Positions 1 through 6,314 are shown, numbered from the stretch's first letter. The stretch is DNA of 10,360 nucleotides from Candidatus Altarchaeum sp. CG2_30_32_3053 (GCA_001873845.1 MNZY01000031.1:1-10360), one strand, 5' to 3'. A program made the numbers and translations. Notes: generated by a model not told the origin, from the sequence alone.

Positions 1-264
1 CTTATGCTCCATGTTCCCCAGTTCATAAATAGATTAAGATTACATAAAAATAAACTATACTTGAGAAAGATAGAGCATAGTGCGTGAAATTAAAAATCGA
101 GATGCTATAAGGTAATTAAAAAATGAACCCTTACAACTACACTTTAAAATGAGTAGGAAATGAGTGAATTTAAACCACTATGCGGATAAGAGGCGTAATG
201 TTTACTTTTTTGGATTTTTTCATAAATCGAGTAACGAGAGGTAGTTTTCTATTTTCAAAGTTGA
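1..264. other. AT-rich non-coding stretch
   Basis: I find no supported gene here. Short ATG frames, such as the one after the A-run near 123, close within ten codons. The stretch ends where an open frame without a start codon, the TPR remnant, begins just after a TGA at 262-264. It may be the decayed 5' part of that TPR gene, but I see no recognisable residues to show this. Confidence 0.4.
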
Positions 265-597
265 GATTTAACCGATGCCTTAACCCGCGACAGAAAAATC
301 AATATTGTTGAATTAGGGTCAGACATCCTTCTGGAATTTGCTAAACTTCGCTTCCGGCAGGCTCACAAAGATGAATCACTAAAACGCGCACAGGAAGCCC
401 TCCGGATTACTGGCCGCTGTGAGTACCGGCTGGCTCAGGCGGACATCCACAATTTCCTTGCGGAATTTTATTTTAATTCAGGGGACTTAGCGAAGGCAAA
501 AGAACATGCCGGGATTGCTGTTGAGCGTGCTTCGTGCGGGTATGTGCCGGCTCTTGCGAAGGCGAATGAAATTTTAAATAAAATTAAGGGAATCTAA
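265..597 (+). pseudogene. 5'-truncated TPR-repeat protein remnant
   Basis: An open frame of 110 codons runs to TAA at 595-597 with no start codon at its head. The residues read as the C-terminal end of a tetratricopeptide-repeat protein: a helical stretch with ILLEFAKLRF, then CEYRLAQADIHNFLAEFY, then SGDLAKAKEHAGIAVERA and CGYVPALAKA. This is the ending of large TPR proteins, often with an NTPase domain in front, that are common in archaea; that family assignment comes from memory of the motif. The N-terminal domains are missing, so it is a fragment rather than a small gene. Its last 180 bases are repeated, more decayed, at 2685-2851. Both copies sit directly upstream of a UPF0175/PIN pair. 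Confidence 0.7.
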
Positions 598-604
598 TCT
601 TTTA

Positions 605-626
605 TTGTAATTTAAATTTTAATAAA
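605..626 (+). promoter_or_regulatory. TATA-like box before antitoxin 1
   Basis: The AT block TTGTAATTTAAATTTTAAT lies with its centre about 24 bases before the ATG at 641. That is the usual distance from an archaeal TATA box to the start site of a leaderless transcript. A very similar block lies at 2873-2890 before the second antitoxin. This is inferred from spacing and composition only. Confidence 0.45.
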
Positions 627-640
627 GTAATGTAATAAAA

Positions 641-955
641 ATGGGAGCAATTGCAATTGAAACCCCGAAACATTTTGAAAAGGAGTTGAAAACTATCGCG
701 GATACGGAGCATATAGCAGAAAGCGTTGCGATTAAAAAACTTTTAGATATGGGCGTGCAAAAGTGGAAAGAAGAGAGGGCATTGAAACTGCTGGAAGAAG
801 GAAAGGTAACTCTCTGGAAGGCATCTGAGCTTGCCGGCGTAAGTTTATGGGAGATGTTGAATCTCGTTGAAAAAAGAAATATTTCTCTTCCAATAAGCGC
901 TTCCGATGTTATTGAAGATATTAAAGACGCTATAAAAGATGAATTTCATTCTTGA
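641..955 (+). CDS. UPF0175 family antitoxin (TA module 1)
   Basis: This 104-residue protein has the UPF0175 layout. An N-terminal ribbon-helix-helix-like part covers about residues 1-44, ending in AIKKLLDMGVQKWKEERA. A helix-turn-helix part follows at about 45-80, with LLEEGKVTLWKASELAGVSL and a trailing WEMLNLVEKRNI. UPF0175 proteins are DNA-binding antitoxins paired with PIN-domain (DUF3368) RNase toxins; they normally neutralise the toxin and repress their own operon. The ATG directly follows an A-run and has no Shine-Dalgarno site, which fits a leaderless transcript. The end overlaps the toxin start by 17 bases, the usual coupling of such pairs. The gene looks intact although its toxin partner is broken by an insertion sequence. 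Confidence 0.85.
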   Translation: MGAIAIETPKHFEKELKTIADTEHIAESVAIKKLLDMGVQKWKEERALKLLEEGKVTLWKASELAGVSLWEMLNLVEKRNISLPISASDVIEDIKDAIKDEFHS

Positions 956-1119
956 CGCAACTCCTTTGATCCATGTAACTAAAGCAGGTTACGATTGGAT
1001 ATTCAATAAATTTGAGATTATAATCCCGGGAAAGGTTTATGAAGAGGTCGTTGAAACCGGGAAAAGTATTGGTGCGAAAGACGCTTTCGTAATAGAAAAA
1101 TTAATCAAGAATGATACTA
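939..1119 (+). pseudogene. DUF3368 PIN-domain toxin, 5' part (split by IS630)
   Basis: These are residues 1-60 of a PIN-domain ribonuclease toxin of the DUF3368/VapC-like type. It opens with NFILDATPLIH, whose Asp6 is the first metal ligand, and has the acidic VYEEVVETG at residues 33-41. The frame runs on to a stop at 1134-1136, but its last four residues come from the terminal repeat of the insertion sequence. Joining base 1119 to base 2335 keeps the frame and gives a 172-residue protein, within the normal size range of the family. The toxin was therefore intact until the element inserted at a TA dinucleotide. It overlaps the antitoxin gene by 17 bases. Confidence 0.85.
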
Positions 1120-1151
1120 TACTAATCCGCACGTAAAATTTGGAACTTTTT
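1120..1151. repeat. IS630 left terminal inverted repeat
   Basis: It is 32 bp and matches the reverse complement of 2301-2332 at 26 of 32 positions by eye. The outer 12 bases, TACTAATCCGCA, match perfectly, as does the inner AACTTTTT. It contains the transposase stop codon. Confidence 0.85.
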
Positions 1152-2173
1152 TGTTAGAAGATTTTTAAGTTCATCCAGGTAGTCATTTAGATTATCAAAT
1201 AAGTTGGCTACTGCTTCTTTGAATTCGTTAAAAGTTTCATAATATTTGTTGTGAACTAATATTTTTTTCATGAATTTCCATAATCTTTCTATTAGATTGA
1301 GGTTGGGGGAGTAGGGTGGTAGGAAAAACAGCTCAATGTTGTACCATTCTGCAAAAATTGTTGTATATTCGGCATGATTGTAATTTGCGTTGTCCAGTAT
1401 TATGGTTATGGTTTTATCCAGGTATATTTCTCTGGCTTTTAGAAAGAATTCAACGACTCGCGATGAGTTACATGATTCTTCGGTGAAAAAGGGTATAACG
1501 GATAATTTGTTTAGATTTAACGCTCCGAGAATATTAATTCTTTTTCTTCCGGTGTTTGCATTAACATTAATTGTGCCTTTCGCTCCTTTAAGTTGCCACA
1601 TTCTTGCATTTACCACATTATGTTGGAGATGGCACGGATCAAAGAAAAGAACAACCCTATCCTCTGATTCCATTAATGTTTTTATTTTTTCAATAAACTC
1701 TTTTTGTACTTCTACAGAAGGGGTTTTACTTGAGACCTTTCTGGTTTTTTTAAAGGATAAACGAAGTTTTTTTTAAGAATTTTTTGCACATGATTTAAAT
1801 GATAGGTTATTTTATATTTATCTTCAATATATTTTTTAGCCGCTTTCGCATAAGCAAATGAACCTTTACCCGTCTCCTTTTTCAACTCAGATAATTGTGT
1901 CTTGTTTAATTTTGATTGCCCTCCTTTGTATTGGAACATAAGCAGGGCTGAAACTCCCCCATTGTTGTAAATTTTTATCCAATTGCTGAGTGTGTTATTT
2001 GTTACTGAAAGAAAATCTGCAATCTTCCCATATTTCCAACCAGCATACATCAGTTTAAACGCCCGAACGCGTTTCAATGCTTTTGCTGATTTAATCTTCT
2101 TTTCAACAACCACAAGCTCATAGTATTCCTTTTTTGAAATTTGAACCCTTTGAAATTTTTCACCATTTCTCAT
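1122..2173 (-). CDS. IS630-family DDE transposase, two frames joined by -1 frameshift
   Basis: The first frame (2173 to 1712) carries a helix-turn-helix DNA-binding region, GKIADFLSVTNNTLSNWIK, and a linker. The second frame carries the DDE catalytic core: first Asp in VVLFFDPCHLQHN, second Asp in ITIILDNANYNHA, Glu in SPNLNLIERLWKFMKK. A -1 slip at the T3A7 run (1745-1754) joins them through KKTRKVSSKTPSVEVQKEF into one product of about 350 residues, the normal length of IS630 transposases. The second frame has an internal ATG at 1673, but a protein from there would lack DNA binding. Some IS630-family members use programmed frameshifting, so this may be a working gene rather than a broken one. 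The ATG at 2173 follows an A-run without a Shine-Dalgarno site. Confidence 0.85.
1744..1754 (-). promoter_or_regulatory. Putative -1 ribosomal frameshift site in transposase
   Basis: On the minus strand the bases read TTTAAAAAAAC, in the first frame as CCT TTA AAA AAA CCA. This contains both T TTA AAA and A AAA AAA slippery heptamers in the right register. A -1 slip here opens the frame that encodes the DDE core. A plain single-base indel in the A-run would look the same. Confidence 0.55.
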
Positions 2174-2300
2174 TTTTAAAAAATATTTGATTTAAGCATG
2201 CGTTAAATGTTTGAGTGCGCATACCCCCCAAAGATTAAATGATTTGCAATTCATTCAGAAAATCAGGGGAGTTACAATTACATATTAAAAACAGATATAT

Positions 2301-2332
2301 AAAAAGTTACAAAAAATAGATGCGGATTAGTA
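2301..2332. repeat. IS630 right terminal inverted repeat
   Basis: This is the partner of 1120-1151, ending in TGCGGATTAGTA and followed by the TA duplication at 2333-2334. It lies about 130 bases from the transposase start, so the space between holds the element's promoter and no other gene that I can see. Confidence 0.85.
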
Positions 2333-2334
2333 TA

Positions 2335-2672
2335 TAAGGGTTGAAAACATATCCGATAGAAAATTTTATCAATTTGTTTGTGGTTTAGCGTCCGACGTAA
2401 ATCTCCCGCTCCATCAGGGGGAAGCGGAAGTACTGGTTTTGGCAAAAGAGAAAAATGCGTTAGCAATCATTGATGAACATGATGCGAGAAATATCGGAAA
2501 AGTATTGAATGTTAAAGTCAGGGGGTCCATGTATTTATTTACATTACTCTACAGGAGAAATTTGATTGAGAAGAACGAATTAATAAATGCACTGGACGCT
2601 CTGGTCGGCTCCGGCTGGAGAATAAGTTTAGCAGATTATCAAAAGGTCAAAGGAGCGTTAGAAGAGATTTAG
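2335..2672 (+). pseudogene. DUF3368 PIN-domain toxin, 3' part (split by IS630)
   Basis: This is the second part of the toxin that begins at 939. Read in the frame continuing from 1119 it starts RVENISDRKFYQF. It then has the DUF3368 signatures HQGEAEVLVLAKEKN (acidic Glu of the active site) and AIIDEHDARNIGKVLNVKV (Asp plus the AR motif), then GSMYLFTLLYRRNLIEKNEL and a C-terminal GSGWRIS. An ATG at 2439 could start a shorter product, but that would lack the first catalytic Asp and most of the fold. It ends 12 bases before the second TPR remnant. Confidence 0.85.
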
Positions 2673-2684
2673 CTGATAATATAA

Positions 2685-2851
2685 TATCTCCTGAAGCAGG
2701 CGGACGCCCACAATTTCCCTCCCGGAATTTTATTTAAATTCATGGGAATCTGAGAAGGCAAAGGAACATGCTGGGATTCGCTACGGAGCGTGCTTCGTGC
2801 AGGTATGTGCCTGCTCTTGCGAAGGCACAGGAAATTTTAAATAAATTATGA
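2685..2851 (+). pseudogene. Second, more decayed TPR-protein 3' end
   Basis: The DNA closely resembles 412-597, but the protein frame is broken twice. YLLKQADAHNF is in one frame, EFYLNS followed by EKAKEHAG in a second, and ATERASCRYVPALAKAQEIL, ending at TGA, in the third. These match the TPR ending of the first remnant segment by segment. It lies between the stop of toxin 1 and antitoxin 2, in the same relative position as the first remnant before antitoxin 1. That points to duplication of the whole unit, or to repeated insertion of TA modules behind the same gene. Confidence 0.75.
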
Positions 2852-2872
2852 GTAATCTTGGAAACTTAAAAG

Positions 2873-2890
2873 TTGTAATTGAAATTTAAT
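2873..2890 (+). promoter_or_regulatory. TATA-like box before antitoxin 2
   Basis: TTGTAATTGAAATTTAAT, followed by CAATAAA, resembles the block at 605-626 in front of antitoxin 1. It ends 38 bases before the ATG at 2928, which would give a short leader. The support is similarity between the two copies plus spacing. Confidence 0.4.
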
Positions 2891-2927
2891 CAATAAAATC
2901 CAAAAGCATTAAAAACATTTATTGAAT

Positions 2928-3275
2928 ATGGCAAACGAAGTTGTGACATTCACGGCGAAGCACATAACAAAAAGGGCGGCGGAAACGGCAGTTGAAACGG
3001 GGGTTTATGCCCGCAAGGATGAATTTATTGAAAATGCGATTGAAACCCTTTTATCCGCAAGGAAGGACGTAAAAGCAGACATCGCCTGTGAGTTGTACAA
3101 AAAAGGGGATATTTCCATTGGAAAGGCAGCGGAAATGCTGGGGAAGAACATAGAAGAGATGAAACTTGAACTGCACGGGAGAGGCATTAAAAGAAGAACG
3201 GGTGATGACATAAAAAACACAAAGGAGGGGGCAAATATTGCCATAAAATTTGTAAATCCGAAAACCAATAAATGA
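2928..3275 (+). CDS. UPF0175-like antitoxin (TA module 2)
   Basis: The 115-residue protein begins MANEVVTFTAKHITKR. The frame can be opened two codons earlier at a TTG, but the ATG is the better start. A ribbon-helix-helix-like N-terminus covers about residues 5-45, with GVYARKDEFIENAIETLLSA. Next comes a helix-turn-helix of the UPF0175 type, CELYKKGDISIGKAAEMLGK and EEMKLELHGRGI. The tail (about residues 85-115) is Lys/Asn-rich and probably contacts the toxin. It shares the layout but little exact sequence with antitoxin 1, so the two are distant paralogues or separate arrivals. The toxin gene starts 13 bases after its stop. Confidence 0.7.
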   Translation: MANEVVTFTAKHITKRAAETAVETGVYARKDEFIENAIETLLSARKDVKADIACELYKKGDISIGKAAEMLGKNIEEMKLELHGRGIKRRTGDDIKNTKEGANIAIKFVNPKTNK

Positions 3276-3288
3276 CCGGGATACCAAA

Positions 3289-3666
3289 ATGACTTTCGTG
3301 ATTTTAGATGCGGACTTTTTAAGCTCATTTCTGAAGATACAAAAACTAAACTGTATAAAGGAGTTCTTTGGCATGGATGAATTAATTGTCACCACTGCGG
3401 TTTTTAGAGAGATTTCAATGACGAAATTAATCAATAATCTGATTGAAATACGATGGATAAATGTGGAGGAAATAAAAGAAGAATCTTGGGATATCAAGCT
3501 AATTGATAAACGTGAATTTAGTGAGTTAGGTGAAGGAGAAAAAGAGAGCATATTGTGGTGCAAGAAACATCCTGACTCGATTTTTCTGATTAATGACAAA
3601 AAAGCACGTACAATCGCATGGCGAAACATCATAAAGGTTTTTGGTTGGAGTTATTTAGTGCCTTGA
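3289..3666 (+). CDS. PIN-domain toxin (TA module 2), C-terminus probably frameshifted
   Basis: The 125-residue PIN-domain protein has the expected acidic residues: Asp7 and Asp9 in VILDADFLSSFL, Glu41 in VFREISM, the EGEKESI stretch near residues 82-88, and Asp103 in LINDKKARTIA. PIN toxins are Mg-dependent RNases held inactive by the upstream antitoxin. This one stops soon after the NDKKAR motif, whereas relatives continue for another 20-30 residues. In the -1 frame, from 3645, the DNA reads LELFSALTKALNIRMI and continues to TAA at 3729-3731. That looks like the missing last helix, so a one-base loss near 3643-3647 is likely and the product may be inactive. No Shine-Dalgarno site is visible. 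Confidence 0.7.
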   Translation: MTFVILDADFLSSFLKIQKLNCIKEFFGMDELIVTTAVFREISMTKLINNLIEIRWINVEEIKEESWDIKLIDKREFSELGEGEKESILWCKKHPDSIFLINDKKARTIAWRNIIKVFGWSYLVP

Positions 3667-3794
3667 CGAAAGCTCTAAATATCAGAATGATTCTTTCTTA
3701 TGAATGTTCACGCAGCGTTTACGATGGTTAAAAATCAAACTGCTTTTAAACTTCAAAAACAAATAATTAAAAAATAGGCTTCACTATAGTTAAT

Positions 3795-3824
3795 GAGATT
3801 TCTCCGAAATCTCGTTATAACGAG
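3795..3824. repeat. Two overlapping perfect inverted repeats
   Basis: GAGATTTC (3795-3802) and GAAATCTC (3806-3813) form an 8-bp stem with a 3-base loop. The last bases of that stem begin a second perfect palindrome, CTCGTTATAACGAG (3811-3824). The two structures are mutually exclusive, so the site could switch between them or bind a dimeric protein. Confidence 0.6.
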
Positions 3825-3859
3825 AACCTTCGATTGTGGTAATCACAACATGTCTCCAC

Positions 3860-3933
3860 GGGTATCGATTTATATTGGTGTGAATATAATTAGAGTGGTA
3901 ATCAATAACCTACACTCATAATTAATAATACCC
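3860..3933. ncRNA. Possible three-way-junction RNA fold
   Basis: GGGTAT (3860-3865) pairs with ATACCC (3928-3933). Inside lie two hairpins: TTATATT/AATATAA (3870-3876 with 3883-3889) and GAGTG/CACTC (3893-3897 with 3913-3917). Together they give a closed three-way junction. Strand and transcription are unknown, and I recognise no known RNA family. Confidence 0.25.
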
Positions 3934-4156
3934 ACTAATAAACGACAAGTTGGGACGGTGAAGGCGTCTGCCCTCTTCCTGCGTTTCCTATCATTTTAAT
4001 ATGTTTGGAAGTTGTAGAAGCCTGCGGATACCTCATCGTTTTAACTTAAACCGATATCGGTAAGAGTACGTGGTGATCACAACAATAGTTGATTTTCATA
4101 ATTCCAAAAATCTTCGATTTTTGCAATCGTGAAACGAACGTTCCTATACGATAAAA

Positions 4157-4222
4157 ATCCGGTTTAGACAATATCTAAATCCGTTTAAGGCTATGCCTTA
4201 ATCCGTTTAAGGATATGCCTTA
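4157..4222. repeat. Three tandem 22-bp hairpin repeats
   Basis: Units 4157-4178, 4179-4200 and 4201-4222 each start ATCCG and contain an inverted repeat. Units two and three differ at one base (21/22). Unit one matches unit two at about 15 of 22, but its stem is still paired (TTTAGA with TCTAAA, against TTAAGGC with GCCTTAA). Keeping the stem while the bases change suggests selection for structure. Confidence 0.75.
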
Positions 4223-4266
4223 AAGGCTCTCCTGTCGGAGAAGGCTCGCTAAAGCGACGGCTTTTT
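4223..4266. repeat. Two further short hairpins, last one terminator-like
   Basis: The hairpin run continues with two units that both start AAGGCTC: 4223-4240 (TCTCC-TGTC-GGAGA stem-loop) and 4241-4261 (TCGC-TAAA-GCGA). The second can also fold as AAAGC-GACG-GCTTT followed by T residues, which looks like an intrinsic terminator just before the sufC promoter. Confidence 0.5.
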
Positions 4267-4270
4267 ATTG

Positions 4271-4290
4271 TAAATTCATATAGTTTATAG
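4271..4290 (+). promoter_or_regulatory. TATA-like region of the suf operon
   Basis: The AT-rich TAAATTCATATAGTTTATAG has its TATA-like core (TTCATATAG) about 25 bases before the ATG at 4302. This is the expected distance for a leaderless archaeal transcript. No operator could be recognised with confidence. Confidence 0.4.
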
Positions 4291-4301
4291 TACGATAAAA
4301 A

Positions 4302-5057
4302 ATGCTTGAAATAAAAAATCTCACGGTTGAGGTTAAAGGAAAGGAGGTTTTAAGGGGCATAAACCTTAAAATCCTGGAAGGTGAAACCCACGCGCTTTTC
4401 GGACCTAACGGAAGCGGGAAAACGACACTGCTTATGGCAATAATGGGTTTCAGCCAGTACCGTGCAGTAAAAGGAAAAATATACTTCATGGGCGAGGACA
4501 TAACAAACCTGCCGGTAAACGAGAGGGCAAAGAAGGGAATAGGCATCATGTTCCAGAGACCGCCCACGATATACGGGCTGAAAACAAAAGACATGGCTGT
4601 GATATGCGGCAGCGGTGAAAGTAACGTTGACGTCGGTAAGCTCGCTGTCGAATTGAACATGACGCAGTTTCTTGAGCGTGACATAAACGACGGGTTTTCA
4701 GGAGGTGAGATAAAACGCTCAGAGCTTTTGCAATTGCTTGCGCAGAATCCAATGCTGTCGCTTATTGACGAGCCGGAGTCGGGCGTTGACCTTGAGAATA
4801 TTTCATTAATCGGGAGCGCAATCAATAAGCTGCTTGAGAAAGACTTCCAGAAGAACAGGAAGCATTCAGGCTTGATAATCACTCACACCGGGCACATCCT
4901 TGATTACGTGACTGCGGACGTCGGGCATCTCCTGATGGATGGAACAATTAAATGCACTGCAAACCCGTTTGACATGCTCTGGGAGATCAAGAAAGGCGGC
5001 TATGAGAAATGTGTCGAGTGCATGGAATGCAAAATTTCAGAATATAAGAACAAATAA
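4302..5057 (+). CDS. sufC: SufC-like Fe-S assembly ATPase
   Basis: This is a 251-residue cytosolic ABC ATPase of the Suf (archaeal SMS-like) Fe-S cluster assembly system. It powers the SufB scaffold encoded next to it and is not a membrane transporter. In order there are Walker A GPNGSGKT (34-41), Q-loop Gln85, signature FSGGEIKRSELLQ (132-144), Walker B LSLIDEPESGVD (152-163) and H-loop His195 (ITHTGH). Length and motif order fit SufC. The C-terminus carries KCVECMECK, a CxxCxxC motif at Cys237/240/243 that bacterial SufC lacks; it could bind a metal or hold sulfur. ATG follows an A-run with no Shine-Dalgarno site. The sufB start lies 7 bases after the stop, so the two are an operon. Codons are more GC-rich than in the flanking genes. 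Confidence 0.93.
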   Translation: MLEIKNLTVEVKGKEVLRGINLKILEGETHALFGPNGSGKTTLLMAIMGFSQYRAVKGKIYFMGEDITNLPVNERAKKGIGIMFQRPPTIYGLKTKDMAVICGSGESNVDVGKLAVELNMTQFLERDINDGFSGGEIKRSELLQLLAQNPMLSLIDEPESGVDLENISLIGSAINKLLEKDFQKNRKHSGLIITHTGHILDYVTADVGHLLMDGTIKCTANPFDMLWEIKKGGYEKCVECMECKISEYKNK

Positions 5058-5064
5058 AATAAAA

Positions 5065-6285
5065 ATGATAGATAATAACGTTAAATTAAAAGCTCAGGAA
5101 GCAAAAGAGAAAAAAGCGCCGCTGGGACCGGACATTAACTTATGGGAGTTTTCAGACGGGGCGCCGCGTTACGGGTACCTGCCTGACGTCTCAAAGCTTT
5201 CCGACGGTGAGAAAAAGGACATGGTGGCTGTGGGAGTTGACGCGAGCGAGAAAAACCGTTCCGGGACATTCGTCCAGAAAGACCATTCGGTTGTTCATTC
5301 CGCTTCAATGCAGGACGGATTGGACGTTATGAGCATAGATGATGCGTTAAAGAAGTACGGCGGGCTTACCGAGTATTTCTGGAAAGCCGTTGACCCCGGC
5401 GCGGATAAATACACTGCGCAGGCTGAACTGAAGCAGACGAGCGGTTACTTTATAAAATCTAATAAGGGCGTAAAAACCATATTCCCTGTTCAGTCATGCC
5501 TTTATCTTGCAAGCGAGCATTTAGCCCAGAACGTCCACAACGTGATTATCGCTGAAGAAGACTCCGAATTAAACATAATCACCGGATGCTCTACGGCATC
5601 GCACGTGACATCAGGGATACACATAGGCATCTCGGAGTTTTACGTGAAGAAGGGCGCTAAAATAGTTTTCACGATGATTCACAACTGGAATGAGAACGTC
5701 GTCGTAAGGCCGAGGAGCGTGATTATCGTCGAGGAGGGAGGCACGTTTATTTCAAACTACATCTGCATGAGCAAAACAAAGTCGCTTCAGATGTACCCGA
5801 CTGTTCACCTCAACGGTAAAAACTCGGTTGCGCGATTAAACAGTATCCTTGTCGCACCTGAGGGCGCTGAAATGGACGTAGGGTCAAGGGTGATACTTAA
5901 TGCCGAAGGGTCGAGGGCTGAAATTATCTCAAGAACGATTACGAAAGGCGGGAAGATAATCGCCCGCGGCCATCTCGTAGGAAACGCGAAAAACATTAAA
6001 GCACACCTTGAGTGCAGGGGGCTTATACTCTCGGATGAGGGTTACGTTCACGCGATTCCCGAGCTTGACGGGAACGTGAGTGACGTTGACATGAGCCACG
6101 AGGCTGCCGTCGGTAAAATAGCGCAGGCTGAGATTGAATACCTGATGGCGCGCGGGCTTACCGAGGATGAGGCGACGTCAACGATTGTCCGGGGCTTTTT
6201 GAACGTTAACTTCGAGGGGCTGCCTGATGCGCTGAAAATGGAGATTGACAGGGCTATAGGGCCAAGCAGCGTGAAAGGCATGTGA
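5065..6285 (+). CDS. sufB: SufB/SufD-family Fe-S cluster scaffold protein
   Basis: This 406-residue scaffold of the SufBC system builds Fe-S clusters with the SufC ATPase just upstream. The central part is a beta-helix of short repeats (about residues 130-330: NVIIAEEDSELNIITGC, VIIVEEGGTF and so on). The SufBD C-terminal end follows, with SHEAAVGKI and EYLMARGLTEDEATSTIVRGFL. By eye-alignment with E. coli SufB, Cys317 (HLECRGLIL), His329 (HAIP) and His345-Glu346 (SHEA) fall at conserved positions. The position of the E. coli scaffold cysteine C405 is glycine here, as expected for archaeal two-gene systems that lack SufD, SufS and SufE. The frame is open further upstream (from 4939), but that part overlaps sufC and is not SufB-like; the ATG at 5065 after AAAAA is the start. 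Confidence 0.92.
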   Translation: MIDNNVKLKAQEAKEKKAPLGPDINLWEFSDGAPRYGYLPDVSKLSDGEKKDMVAVGVDASEKNRSGTFVQKDHSVVHSASMQDGLDVMSIDDALKKYGGLTEYFWKAVDPGADKYTAQAELKQTSGYFIKSNKGVKTIFPVQSCLYLASEHLAQNVHNVIIAEEDSELNIITGCSTASHVTSGIHIGISEFYVKKGAKIVFTMIHNWNENVVVRPRSVIIVEEGGTFISNYICMSKTKSLQMYPTVHLNGKNSVARLNSILVAPEGAEMDVGSRVILNAEGSRAEIISRTITKGGKIIARGHLVGNAKNIKAHLECRGLILSDEGYVHAIPELDGNVSDVDMSHEAAVGKIAQAEIEYLMARGLTEDEATSTIVRGFLNVNFEGLPDALKMEIDRAIGPSSVKGM

Positions 6286-6314
6286 ACCGTGATGCTGCCT
6301 TGCGATTATAAAAA

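Larger units (their letters stand above)
1120..2332 (-). mobile_element. IS630-family insertion sequence (complete)
   Basis: The 1213-bp element is bounded by imperfect 32-bp inverted repeats starting TACTAATCCGCA and flanked on both sides by TA (1118-1119 and 2333-2334), the target duplication typical of IS630/Tc1/mariner elements. It carries one transposase on the minus strand in two overlapping frames. The transposase stop codon lies inside the left terminal repeat, a compact arrangement. It sits inside a PIN toxin gene, whose reading frame closes exactly when the element and one TA are removed. Clean ends and a readable transposase suggest a fairly recent insertion. Confidence 0.9.
3732..4264. 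other. Hairpin-rich intergenic region upstream of sufC
   Basis: No protein gene is supported in this 530-bp stretch. It is unusually rich in perfect short palindromes. Examples are 3795-3813 (8-bp stem, TCC loop), 3811-3824 (CTCGTTATAACGAG), 3834-3848, 4051-4060 (CCGATATCGG), 4073-4080 (GTGATCAC), 4106-4122 (7-bp stem, TTC loop), 4127-4137, and then the tandem array at 4157-4264. No tRNA or conserved rRNA motif was recognised. It could encode a structured RNA or be a cluster of decayed palindromic elements. Confidence 0.6.

Noticed and set aside
1..40. Nine-base match between the left end (reverse complement) and 10320-10340 as element ends
   Set aside because: TGAACTGGG is too short to be meaningful in a 10-kb window, and its flanks do not match.
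1390..1776. Long plus-strand open frame of 128 codons
   Set aside because: It lies opposite the transposase, and its residues resemble no protein. The minus-strand frames carry the DDE motifs.
3005..3632. Minus-strand open frames of 107 and 193 codons
   Set aside because: They are antisense to the antitoxin 2 and toxin 2 genes, whose plus-strand products show UPF0175 and PIN motifs. The antisense products are Ser/Phe/Ile-rich without a domain.
4157..4264. Short CRISPR array
   Set aside because: The repeats are directly adjacent with no spacers, the unit is 22 bp, and each unit is itself a hairpin. No cas gene is nearby.
4265..4882. Minus-strand open frame of 205 codons
   Set aside because: It is a mirror of sufC, which has every ABC motif on the plus strand.
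4939..5064. Longer start for SufB
   Set aside because: These 42 codons overlap the 3' end of sufC out of frame and do not look like SufB. The ATG at 5065 sits in the host's usual A-rich start context.
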